From assembly GCA_026388915.1 (NCBI GenBank), contig JAPLIW010000676.1, positions 1-6,637 of the forward strand: DNA of 6,637 nt, read 5' to 3'. The notes below the pieces were generated by a model, which was not told where the DNA came from, made no database searches, and worked only from the letters and a program-made list of their open reading frames with translations. The translations under genes were made by a program, and so were the position numbers. Position 1 is the first letter of the stretch. Each line of letters opens with the position of its first letter. Positions 1 through 6,063 of the stretch are shown here, piece by piece. The stretch comes from Deltaproteobacteria bacterium. GTDB taxonomy: Bacteria; Desulfobacterota; SM23-61.

Positions 1-998
1 GCCGAGAGGATGAATTCCCGGCCGGCAAAAGCCGAGACCAGCATGAGGAGGGTGGAACGGGGAAGGTGAAAATTCGTCACCAGCGCGTCCACGGCCCGGA
101 ACCGGTGCCCCGGAAGAATGAAAAGGCCCGTTTCCCCCTGCCGCGCCCGGATCTCTCCGTTTTCCTCCGCCGATGATTCCAACGCCCGGGTTACGGTGGT
201 CCCCACGGCAAAGATTCTCCCCCCCGCCCTGCTAACCTGGTTGATCGTTTCCGCTGTTTCGGGCGACAGGTCGAGAAATTCCGGCTCCAACCGGTGTTTC
301 TCCACCTCCTGGCTTTTTACCGGGAGGAAGGTCCCCATCCCCACGTGCAAGGTTAATGAGACGACCCGGATCCCTTTCTCCCTGATTTGATCCAGGGTCT
401 CCTCGGTAAAATGCAGTCCCGCGGTCGGCGCGGCGATCGCTCCTTCTCTCAGGGCGTAAACGGTCTGGTACCTTTCTCGATCTTGCGCCCGCGTCCCTCC
501 ATCCCCGTTGCGATGGATGTAGGGGGGCAGCGGAGCAAAGCCGATCCTTTGCAGGGAAAGATCCAGGTCTTCATCCCGGGAGCCGGTCAGGGACAGCCTC
601 CACAGGCCTTCCGGGGTTCTTCCCAGAAATTCACCCCCCACGGCTTCCTCGAAGAAAACCCGCGTCTTTTCGCGTAACCGTCCCGAGCTCTGGGCCAGGC
701 ATTCCCACTCCTGGGAATGGCGTTTTTCCGGAGGGCCTCCTCCTTTCCGCACCAGGAGAACCTCGACTTTTCCCCCGCTCTCCTTTTTCCCGATCAGCCG
801 GGCGGGAAAAACTTTGGTGTCATTCACGACCAGCGCATCCCCGGCCTTCAGGTATTCCAGAAGATGGGAAAAAGACCGGTGTTTCCATGAGGCCGTTCCA
901 CGGTTCAAGACCATGAGCCGCGAGTTCCCTCGCTTGGCCGGAGGGTGCTGGGCGATCAGCCCGGAGGGGAGGTGGTAATCAAAGTCGCTCAGTTTCAT
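1..998 (-). CDS. queA: S-adenosylmethionine:tRNA ribosyltransferase-isomerase QueA (C-terminus cut by window edge)
   Basis: QueA transfers and isomerises the ribosyl part of S-adenosylmethionine onto preQ1 at tRNA position 34, giving epoxyqueuosine, the penultimate queuosine step; it acts in the cytoplasm. I translated 332 uninterrupted codons. Family motifs in order: MKLSDFDYHLP start, VVNDTKVFPARL (57-68), PLPPYI (156-161), YQTVYALREGAIAAPTAGLHF (177-197), TLHVGMGTF (216-224), AVGTTVTRALES (264-275) and VDALVTNFHLP (303-313). The last visible residues (VSAFAGREF) normally lie some 20-30 residues before the end of the family, so only the tail is missing. The ATG overlaps the stop of the upstream SpoIID-type gene as ATGA, which suggests coupled translation, and only a weak GGAAAG precedes it. 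Transcription probably comes from the promoter at 2196-2224. In related bacteria tgt often follows; that would lie off the left edge and is inference. Identity is very secure. Confidence 0.97.
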   Translation of the reverse strand, partial: MKLSDFDYHLPSGLIAQHPPAKRGNSRLMVLNRGTASWKHRSFSHLLEYLKAGDALVVNDTKVFPARLIGKKESGGKVEVLLVRKGGGPPEKRHSQEWECLAQSSGRLREKTRVFFEEAVGGEFLGRTPEGLWRLSLTGSRDEDLDLSLQRIGFAPLPPYIHRNGDGGTRAQDRERYQTVYALREGAIAAPTAGLHFTEETLDQIREKGIRVVSLTLHVGMGTFLPVKSQEVEKHRLEPEFLDLSPETAETINQVSRAGGRIFAVGTTVTRALESSAEENGEIRARQGETGLFILPGHRFRAVDALVTNFHLPRSTLLMLVSAFAGREFILS

Positions 999-2158
999 CT
1001 CTGGATCTTTCCGATTTCCACGTCCTGGTAATAGGATTTCAGAATGGTACGATAATCCATGCCGGCGTCGGCCATTCCTCTGGCTCCCCACTGGCAGAAC
1101 CCGACTCCGTGCCCCCAGCCCAGTCCGGAGAATTGAAAAACTCCTTCTTTTTCCGTCAGGATGAAGTTCGTGGAGCGGAGCTGATCGTAACCGAGGAGGC
1201 GCCGGAAATCCTTTCCCGGAATCAGCCGCCGGGTCTTTTCCGACTGAATCAACAGCCGCAGCACCCGACGGCTGGGGCTGCGTTCCTCGATTTCCAGCCC
1301 CAGGACCCGCGGCCCGGAGACCGCGCCGCTTCCCAGGGCCGAAGCCAGGCGTTCCCCGTCGATGGAGTAATTCCAGAGAAAGTGGGGAGAGTCCAGGCAG
1401 TAGGCGCACTCCATGCTGCGGAGATAGGGGAAAACCCCGGACCACATGAATTCCCCCGCTTCGGTTTTTCCACCGCAGCAGGCCGAGTAAACCGAAAAAA
1501 TGGGGCTCCCCTGATAGAGAAGCAACTCTCCCCTGGTTTCATCCACGGCCCTGCGGGAACGGGCATCCTCCTTTCCCGTTCCCCCGTAAACCTGGTCGCT
1601 TACCCCGGAATCCACGTCGTAGGGCTCCCCCGACCGGTTCCCCCGTTGATAGAAGGCGTAAGTCCGGGCGGCGATGGCCTGAGCCTTCACCGCCTCTATC
1701 GGCCACTGGGAAAAGATCTCGAAGTTGATCAGGCCGACCAGGTACTCCTCCAGGGGAAGTACGTTGATGAGCCAGAGGTCGCGATTGGGACCGGGGAGGA
1801 TCCTCACCTGATCCCGATAGGATCGGCCGTTGATCAAGAGTGGAGGTCCTGCCGATTCCACCAGGAAGCCGGGAGCCGAAAGAGTTTGGCCCCTGAGGCG
1901 GACCCGCGCACCTGCTTCCCGCTCGAAGACCAGAGAGGTATATTTTCGATTTTTAAAGAACGATTGACCTGATTTCAGGTCGTAAAGATTAAGTCCCTCA
2001 GAAGCCACCTTTACCGAAGGAATATCCCGCAGGATGAGAACCCTGATCAAATCCCGGGCCTCGGCCGAAGGCAGAGGAATCACCCAGGAAAGCACGATTC
2101 CCAGAAAAAAGCACAAAATACGGGGAGTTACCCGTTGGTCTCGGTTCTTTCGGTTCAC
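995..2158 (-). CDS. Secreted SpoIID/LytB-domain protein (putative peptidoglycan lytic transglycosylase-like)
   Basis: 387 residues. Residues 1-34 form a signal peptide or anchor: a basic start, a hydrophobic run ILCFFLGIVLSWVIPLP, then an SAEA cleavage-like site, so the protein should be periplasmic or membrane-tethered. The SpoIID domain (Pfam PF08486) runs from about 130 to 385. Visible hallmarks are PLEEYLVGL (135-143), FEIFSQWPIEAVKAQAIAARTYAF (146-169), the YSACCGGKTEAGE block (224-236), YLRSMECAYC (245-254) and GWGHGVGFCQWGARGMA (347-363). Family members cleave glycan strands, classically denuded ones; Glu137, Glu138 and Glu147 are the conserved acids I can see, and I cannot tell which is catalytic. 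Cys227, Cys228, Cys251 and Cys254 could form a metal site. The start is GTG with no good Shine-Dalgarno; an in-frame TAG 18 nt upstream rules out anything longer. Sporulation is not implied, because the domain is widespread in non-sporulating Gram-negatives. Its stop overlaps the queA start. Confidence 0.92.
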   Translation of the reverse strand: MNRKNRDQRVTPRILCFFLGIVLSWVIPLPSAEARDLIRVLILRDIPSVKVASEGLNLYDLKSGQSFFKNRKYTSLVFEREAGARVRLRGQTLSAPGFLVESAGPPLLINGRSYRDQVRILPGPNRDLWLINVLPLEEYLVGLINFEIFSQWPIEAVKAQAIAARTYAFYQRGNRSGEPYDVDSGVSDQVYGGTGKEDARSRRAVDETRGELLLYQGSPIFSVYSACCGGKTEAGEFMWSGVFPYLRSMECAYCLDSPHFLWNYSIDGERLASALGSGAVSGPRVLGLEIEERSPSRRVLRLLIQSEKTRRLIPGKDFRRLLGYDQLRSTNFILTEKEGVFQFSGLGWGHGVGFCQWGARGMADAGMDYRTILKSYYQDVEIGKIQR

Positions 2159-2195
2159 CCAGGGGAAAGCCGGCTAAGAGAATTTTAAATAACCG

Positions 2196-2224
2196 ATCAT
2201 AATAAGAAACCCTTTAGATGTCAA
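2196..2224 (-). promoter_or_regulatory. Sigma-70 promoter for the spoIID-like gene and queA
   Basis: On the minus strand the -35 is a perfect TTGACA (2224-2219) and the -10 is TATGAT (2201-2196), 5 of 6 to consensus, separated by exactly 17 nt. Transcription would begin near 2189, leaving about 30 nt before the GTG at 2158. It sits wholly in the 91-bp gap after the M16 gene, so the spoIID-queA pair can be expressed independently of M16. It was found by reading the sequence and not by any scoring program. Confidence 0.78.
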
Positions 2225-2249
2225 CGTTTTTCCCGCTTGCGGGGGGCTC

Positions 2250-3578
2250 TTAGAGGAGATTCCGGAACAGGCGCAGGCCGGGATAGGGTTGCAGGATGAT
2301 CAGGTTTCGCCGTTCTTCCCTGAGGTAGGTCTGGGCTACTCTTTTCACGTCGTCCGCTGTCACCGCCTGGATTTTAGCCAGGTAATCCGCCGGCAGTTCC
2401 CACTGGCCGGTCAAAAGTCCCTGACTTACGAACTCCGCCAGGGAAGAATTGCTCTCGTTCCGGATCAGGGTCCGGCCCTGGATATAGCTTTTCAGGTCGT
2501 TCAGTTCCCGGGGAGAGAGGGACTCCTGCTGAATTCTGCCTATCTCCCGGAAAATGATGGATTTGACCAGGGGGACGTTCTTCGGGTCGGTCCCCACGTA
2601 CACCCCCCAGAAACCGGTGTCGGAAAGAGGGTGGTAGATGGAACCCACCAGGTAGGAAAGGGCCTTCTTCTCCCGGATTTCCTGGTACAGGCGGGAGTTC
2701 CCCCCCGAGCCCAGAACGGCATTGATGATTTCGAAGGAGGGGCGATCCATGTCTCCCGTCCCCATGGCCTGCAGGGCCAGGACCACGATGGCCTGGTCCA
2801 GAAATTTTCTCTCCCGGACTTCCCGGAATTGATTCTGGCGCACGGGGGGAAGCGGAGGGGAGGAACGTTTATCCTTTCCGGACCAGGGGCCGAATCTCTG
2901 CCGGATAAGACCGGGGAGAGTGCCCCCATCGACATTTCCCACGATCGTCAGGTAGGCATTATTGGGGACGTAATGACGACGGTAGAACTGGAGCAGATCG
3001 TGCCGCCGGATGGCCTTGACCGAATCCTCGGTCCCGGAGATGGGCATCTCCAGGGTATTCTCGGCGAAGAGGGTCTTGCTCACCAGATTCAGGATGTAGG
3101 AAGGGGGGTAGATTTTTCCCAGGGAGATCTCCTCCAGGATCACTTTCCTTTCCTTGGCGATCATTTCCTCGGTCAGGAGTGAATTCTGGGCGATGTCCGA
3201 CAACACATCCAGGGCCAGATCCACATGAACCGGCAGGATGGAAATATGAAGCTGGGTGTACTCCCAGTGCGTGTAGGCGTTGAAGTAGCCCCCTGCGGCG
3301 GCGATTTCCCGGGAAATGTCCTGGGCCGTGCGCCGGGAAGTTCCCTTGAAGAGAAGATGTTCCACGAAATGAGAGATCCCGTTGATGGGGGGAGACTCGA
3401 AACGCGATCCCGCCCGGACCCAGAGGTCCACGGAGACCGAAGTCGTCCCCGGGTTCTTGATCAAAACGACGCGCAGACCGTTGGGAAGAGTTTCCTGCAC
3501 AACCCCTCCCCAGCCCGCCGCGGGAAGCAGAGAAGAGAAAAGGAAAAGGAAAAAAAGAAAACGGAGAACATAAAACAT
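2250..3578 (-). CDS. Secreted M16 family zinc metallopeptidase (pitrilysin / processing-peptidase type)
   Basis: 442 residues. A Phe/Leu-rich signal sequence fills residues 1-22 (MFYVLRFLFFLFLF..., ending near PAAG), so the mature enzyme is probably periplasmic or lipid-facing. The N-terminal M16 domain (PF00675) starts at ETLPNGLRVVLIKN (29-42). It carries the inverted zinc motif HFVEH, with His70 and His74 as ligands and Glu73 as the catalytic base, and a distal acidic ligand in ERKVILEEI (143-151), most likely Glu150. The C-terminal M16 domain (PF05193) follows from about 190, with the family signature SRLYQEIREKKALSY (295-309). All catalytic elements are present, so it should be an active peptidase. 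The length is usual for a single-unit M16 protein, which typically dimerises. The ATG has a good AAGGAG Shine-Dalgarno (3592-3587) 8 nt upstream. It lies 64 bp after the DUF169 gene and may share its transcript. The natural substrate is unknown. Confidence 0.95.
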   Translation of the reverse strand: MFYVLRFLFFLFLFSSLLPAAGWGGVVQETLPNGLRVVLIKNPGTTSVSVDLWVRAGSRFESPPINGISHFVEHLLFKGTSRRTAQDISREIAAAGGYFNAYTHWEYTQLHISILPVHVDLALDVLSDIAQNSLLTEEMIAKERKVILEEISLGKIYPPSYILNLVSKTLFAENTLEMPISGTEDSVKAIRRHDLLQFYRRHYVPNNAYLTIVGNVDGGTLPGLIRQRFGPWSGKDKRSSPPLPPVRQNQFREVRERKFLDQAIVVLALQAMGTGDMDRPSFEIINAVLGSGGNSRLYQEIREKKALSYLVGSIYHPLSDTGFWGVYVGTDPKNVPLVKSIIFREIGRIQQESLSPRELNDLKSYIQGRTLIRNESNSSLAEFVSQGLLTGQWELPADYLAKIQAVTADDVKRVAQTYLREERRNLIILQPYPGLRLFRNLL

Positions 3579-3642
3579 TTTTCTAACTCCTTTCCCCTTC
3601 TTATTGCCGAACTATATTCATTCCGGATGATGAAATCTTTTT

Positions 3643-4410
3643 TTATTTTCTACCCGCGTCGGGATAGAACTGGGCCAGAGCCGGCGCCGGATCTGCCAGT
3701 CCCCCGATGAAGGCGATGGGATACCGGAAGCCGATTTTACCCAGCTTTTTCATCCCCGCCACAGCCCGTTCCAGTTCCCCGGGGGGCAGGGCGATGACGA
3801 TTTCGTCGTCCGCCACCTGCCCCATGGCTCTCTCCCCGTAACAGGGAATGGCCAGGGCCGGCTTGCCGCTCACGTAGCACTGGGAGAGCGAATCGGCGCA
3901 GGCTCCCTCCCCGATAAAGGAGAACTGGAAACGCTCGTATCTTTCTTTCTGCATCCCGCACAGGATCATCATGATCTGGGCGGGGTTTCCGTAAATCAAA
4001 ACCACTTGGGGTTCAAACTTCTCTTTGGTGAGGGGGGCAACGACGATGGCTTCTCCCGCGGGAATGCGGGGTGTTTCCTGCTGCTGTTTCAGGGCCTCTT
4101 GGGGGGATGCGAACCAGGTCGTGGAGAGCATGGCCGCTTCCCTCTGCATGCTCTTTTCAGTGGCGGATCGGAGTCCGTGAAGGCGGGTGCAGCGGTCGCC
4201 CACCGGGTCCTCCTTGGTAATTCCTATCGTCTGACCCAGGACTCTCACCAGAAAAGGAACCTGGCAAAAGGTGAAACCCCGTTTGATCCGCACCACGTTT
4301 CGGATCTGATCCAGGCCTTCGGCTTTCTCCAGCCGGCGAAAAGCAATCGGTTCGGTTTTCAGCTTCAATAGAGCTTTGAAATCTTCGCCCCTCTCCGCCC
4401 AAATCCCCAT
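3643..4410 (-). CDS. DUF169 family protein (COG2043), function unknown
   Basis: 255 residues with no signal peptide or membrane segment, so cytoplasmic. It matches the DUF169 family (Pfam PF02596), common in anaerobic bacteria and archaea. Visible family features are an N-terminal LKLKTEPIAFRRL (15-27), FTFCQV (46-51), GDRC (71-74), VVLIYGNPAQIMMIL (136-150), a Gly/Cys block GEGACAD (167-173) and a C-terminal VIALPPGELERAVAGM (205-220) preceding a GFRYP segment. The cysteines at 49, 74 and 171 fall in these blocks and could bind a metal or cofactor; that is inference, because no biochemical role is established to my knowledge. The ATG is well supported by GAGGAG (4423-4418) 7 nt upstream. It is the first gene of the leftward run, and its upstream region holds two palindromes. 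I saw no convincing -35/-10 pair for it. Confidence 0.87.
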   Translation of the reverse strand: MGIWAERGEDFKALLKLKTEPIAFRRLEKAEGLDQIRNVVRIKRGFTFCQVPFLVRVLGQTIGITKEDPVGDRCTRLHGLRSATEKSMQREAAMLSTTWFASPQEALKQQQETPRIPAGEAIVVAPLTKEKFEPQVVLIYGNPAQIMMILCGMQKERYERFQFSFIGEGACADSLSQCYVSGKPALAIPCYGERAMGQVADDEIVIALPPGELERAVAGMKKLGKIGFRYPIAFIGGLADPAPALAQFYPDAGRK

Positions 4411-4491
4411 TATTTATCTCCTCTTCCGATGGATTAAACCCCAGAGGCCTCCCACCCATCTTTTTACCACTATTGAGAAACCATGAAAAGG

Positions 4492-4505
4492 TTTTTCCGG
4501 AAAAA
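4492..4505. repeat. Perfect 14-bp palindrome in the divergent intergenic region
   Basis: TTTTTCCGGAAAAA is a perfect palindrome with no spacer, so it cannot form a good hairpin and is better read as a possible binding site for a dimeric regulator or as chance. It is 82 bp upstream of the DUF169 start and 54 bp before the rightward -35 box. Homopolymer arms make chance occurrence more likely than for a mixed palindrome. Confidence 0.45.
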
Positions 4506-4521
4506 GAGGGAAGAAAATTGG

Positions 4522-4551
4522 AGGAAATCCGAAATCCCTTTCGAGTTTCCT
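4522..4551. repeat. Imperfect inverted repeat (13-nt arms, 4-nt spacer), operator-like
   Basis: The left arm AGGAAATCCGAAA (4522-4534) and right arm TTTCGAGTTTCCT (4539-4551) match at 11 of 13 positions, with a TCCC spacer. The arm length and position, ending 7 bp before the TTGACA of the rightward promoter, suit an activator or repressor site. It could also form an RNA hairpin if transcription starts farther upstream. No regulator is encoded in the window. Confidence 0.5.
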
Positions 4552-4558
4552 TTAGAAC

Positions 4559-4587
4559 TTGACAAATCCGGCCAAATCCATTAGTTT
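4559..4587 (+). promoter_or_regulatory. Probable sigma-70 promoter for the membrane protein-bactofilin operon
   Basis: A perfect TTGACA (4559-4564) is followed 17 nt later by TAGTTT (4582-4587). The -10 matches only 3 of 6 positions but keeps the critical first T, second A and last T. Transcription would begin near 4594, about 39 nt before the ATG at 4633. The weak -10 together with the adjacent dyad suggests an activated promoter, which is inference. Confidence 0.5.
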
Positions 4588-4632
4588 CCAGCCATAAGGT
4601 GAAGATTGCCGTGCTGTTAAAACCCCAAAATC

Positions 4633-5250
4633 ATGAAATTCGATTCCTGGTTTTTGATCATTCACCGCTCTCTGGATCCCATCAAGACTTTCCGGGTGGA
4701 CAAGCGGACGTTTCTTGTACTGGGGGTGGGGATTGTTCTGGTTGTCGCCCTCATCGCTTTCGGGGTTTATCAATATGTGACCCTTCACCAGGAGAATGCC
4801 CGCCTCAAGAATGAGATAAGCCAGTGGAAAGCCCAGGTTTCCGGCTTGAACAAGAAGCTGAGCGAGGTCGCGTCCGAAAGCCATCCCCCGCTGAGGATCG
4901 ACGAATTGCAGGTCATTCGGGAGCCCAAACGGGCGGGATTTGCCGCGCGATTCTGGCTGGTGGAGGGTTTTCCTCATGATGGTCCTTACACCGGGACTTT
5001 GGCCATGGTGGCGAAGAACGAGGCTGCTCGCCCCCCCGTTTACCGGGTCATTCCCGCGGAAATGAAGTTGGAAAAAGGAATTCCACAACAGCCGGGAAAA
5101 GGCAAGCCTTTTGAAGTGAAGGAAAAGAAATTCGTAGAGGCTTTTTTTGACATGACAGAGGGAGAGATCTTTCAGATCCTGACGGTTTTTATCTTTTCCA
5201 AGGAAGGAAAGCTCATCCAGCAGAAATCTGCCGTGATTCCCAAGCTCTGA
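4633..5250 (+). CDS. Bitopic membrane protein with coiled coil, bactofilin partner candidate (DUF6776-like architecture)
   Basis: 205 residues. A cytoplasmic N-tail of about 26 residues (with FRVDKRTF at 20-27) precedes one transmembrane helix (about 27-48, LVLGVGIVLVVALIAFGVY). A short coiled coil follows (about 51-80, HQENARLKNEISQWKAQVSG) and then a beta-rich periplasmic domain (about 86-205) ending EIFQILTVFIFSKEGKLIQQ. Tail, helix and coiled coil resemble the N-termini of membrane M23 (LytM) peptidases, but no HxxxD or HxH zinc motif exists, so it is not a peptidase. The layout and the gene order before a bactofilin recall the DUF6776 proteins of Gammaproteobacteria; this is family memory that I could not test. 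An in-frame TAA 15 nt upstream leaves ATG 4633 as the first start, although no Shine-Dalgarno is visible. Inferred role: membrane anchor or envelope effector of the downstream bactofilin. Confidence 0.82.
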   Translation: MKFDSWFLIIHRSLDPIKTFRVDKRTFLVLGVGIVLVVALIAFGVYQYVTLHQENARLKNEISQWKAQVSGLNKKLSEVASESHPPLRIDELQVIREPKRAGFAARFWLVEGFPHDGPYTGTLAMVAKNEAARPPVYRVIPAEMKLEKGIPQQPGKGKPFEVKEKKFVEAFFDMTEGEIFQILTVFIFSKEGKLIQQKSAVIPKL

Positions 5251-5282
5251 CCCGGAATCCGCAGAAGAGGGGATGCATTTCT

Positions 5283-5684
5283 ATGTTGAGGAGAAAGGGA
5301 AAAAAGTTATTCGGTGGATTGGTAACCCCCCAGGACCAGCCCATCACCATGATCGGCGAGGGGATCTCGGTGGCGGGAACCATGCAGATCAGCAGCGGGG
5401 TCGTACGGTTGGACGGACGGCTGGAGGGGAAGATCATCGGGCCGGGAACCCTGGTCGTCGGAGAAAAGGGCTCCTTCCAGGGGGAAATGGAAGTGGATAA
5501 CCTGGTCCTCAACGGGAAGGCAGAAGGGACCCTCATCGTCGCCGCCACCGCCCACGTCACCCCCAAAGGCAAGCTATACGGAAAAATTCAGGCCACCCAT
5601 CTGGTCATCGATCAAGGGGCCGTCTTTGACGGCGAAGGGAAAACGGTGCGAAAAGAAGAATCTACGCCGGCTTCCACAGGATGA
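5283..5684 (+). CDS. Bactofilin (polymer-forming cytoskeletal protein)
   Basis: 133 residues, typical of small bactofilins (Pfam PF04519). The core (about 20-118) is a right-handed beta-helix of short glycine-punctuated rungs: ITMIGEGISVAG, VVRLDGRLEGKI, TLVVGEKGSFQGEM, NLVLNGKAEGTLIV, HVTPKGKLYGKI and HLVIDQGAVFDGEG. Such proteins polymerise head-to-head and tail-to-tail without nucleotide and scaffold cell-wall enzymes at the inner membrane. The N-tail MLRRKGKKLFGG is short, basic and begins with a hydrophobic residue, resembling the membrane-targeting peptide described for other bactofilins; this is inference. The charged C-tail (119-133) is short and disordered-looking. It starts 32 bp after the membrane-protein gene and is probably co-transcribed with it. 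A GAGGGG run lies 10 nt before the ATG, a slightly long spacing. No convincing terminator follows directly. Confidence 0.95.
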   Translation: MLRRKGKKLFGGLVTPQDQPITMIGEGISVAGTMQISSGVVRLDGRLEGKIIGPGTLVVGEKGSFQGEMEVDNLVLNGKAEGTLIVAATAHVTPKGKLYGKIQATHLVIDQGAVFDGEGKTVRKEESTPASTG

Positions 5685-5831
5685 GAAAACAGACGATGCG
5701 CTGATTTATTTTTTCAACCGTGCCTCAGCCGCCACTTCGCTTATCGTCGCTCTCTTTCTTTTGATTTTCCCTTATCCCCTTGCCACTTTCCTCTTTCCGT
5801 CTTGTCGTCCTCCCTTCTCGTCGTCAGGTCC

Positions 5832-5859
5832 TTGACAACGTGGTGATTTGGGTTATTAT
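5832..5859 (+). promoter_or_regulatory. Strong sigma-70-type promoter upstream of the structured leader
   Basis: A perfect TTGACA (5832-5837) is followed after 16 nt by TATTAT (5854-5859), 5 of 6 to consensus. An overlapping TATAGT (5857-5862) would need a 19-nt spacer and is less likely. The predicted start is near 5866, about 210 nt before the CBS gene, far longer than an ordinary 5' leader. Confidence 0.7.
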
Positions 5860-5865
5860 AGTAAT

Positions 5866-5985
5866 AGTAGATACTCACCTGTAGCCAGTAAAACCGAAAA
5901 CATAACCTTAACCTCCGGTAGAAAAGGAGAAGGTGTATTTCCCCGGTAGGGTCGCATGATGCGATCTGGAGGGGTTTCCTTTTTC
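5866..5985 (+). ncRNA. Candidate structured leader or small RNA (two hairpins ending in a T-rich run)
   Basis: Hairpin 1 pairs ACCTT (5905-5909) and CTCC (5913-5916) with GGAG (5926-5929) and AAGGT (5930-5934). It has a 3-nt bulge and a 9-nt loop GGTAGAAAA. Hairpin 2 pairs CCCC (5941-5944) with GGGG (5971-5974), then across an internal loop GGTCGCA (5950-5956) with TGCGATC (5960-5966) around a TGA loop. A T-rich run follows directly. The sequence CCGGTAG occurs in both hairpins. I compared the region by memory with the TPP, SAM, cobalamin, c-di-GMP, fluoride, guanidine, glycine and molybdenum-cofactor motifs and saw no match. It could be an attenuator for the CBS gene or a free small RNA of about 120 nt. 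Confidence 0.42.
5941..5984 (+). terminator. Possible intrinsic terminator or attenuator in the CBS leader
   Basis: The two-part stem has 4 GC pairs at its base and 7 pairs, one of them G-T, at its top, with an internal loop of 5 and 4 nt. TTTCCTTTTT (5975-5984) follows. The T run is broken by CC, so termination may be partial. Lying downstream of the 5832 promoter and upstream of the CBS start, it would work as an attenuator or as the end of a small RNA. It might also stop read-through from the bactofilin operon. Confidence 0.42.
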
Positions 5986-6063
5986 ATTTTGAGGGATTCC
6001 ATTTTTGGCTTTCTTTCGCATCGGAGCCTTTCTAAATTCCACCGATGCACCCAAATATTTCTC

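Noticed and set aside
433..440. GCGATCGC octamer (the motif iterated in cyanobacterial genomes), also nearly formed at 6537-6544
   Set aside because: Only one or two copies occur, so there is no enrichment, and the gene content does not point to a cyanobacterium.
1109..1972. Long plus-strand frame opposite the spoIID-like gene
   Set aside because: It is a shadow of a GC-rich gene; the minus frame has clear SpoIID motifs and a signal peptide while this one has none.
2232..2243. CCCG/CGGG stem between the M16 stop and the spoIID promoter as a terminator
   Set aside because: The stem is only 4 bp, and on the transcribed strand it is followed by AAAAAC rather than a T run.
2289..3182. Long plus-strand frame opposite the M16 gene
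   Set aside because: The opposite strand encodes a complete M16 protein with catalytic residues; this frame has no recognisable domain or ribosome binding site.
5626..5835. Frame overlapping the bactofilin end, with a hydrophobic segment that looks like a membrane helix
   Set aside because: It needs a TTG start inside the bactofilin with no Shine-Dalgarno. Its hydrophobic part arises from the pyrimidine-rich tract, which encodes Phe, Leu and Ser in any frame.
5854..5884. Minus-strand promoter using the TATAAT complementary to 5855-5860
   Set aside because: No acceptable -35 lies 16-18 nt away, and it would only produce RNA antisense to the bactofilin region.
6006..6020. Sigma-54-like TGGC...CGC arrangement before the CBS gene
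   Set aside because: The GG and GC elements are one base too close and the rest of the match is poor.
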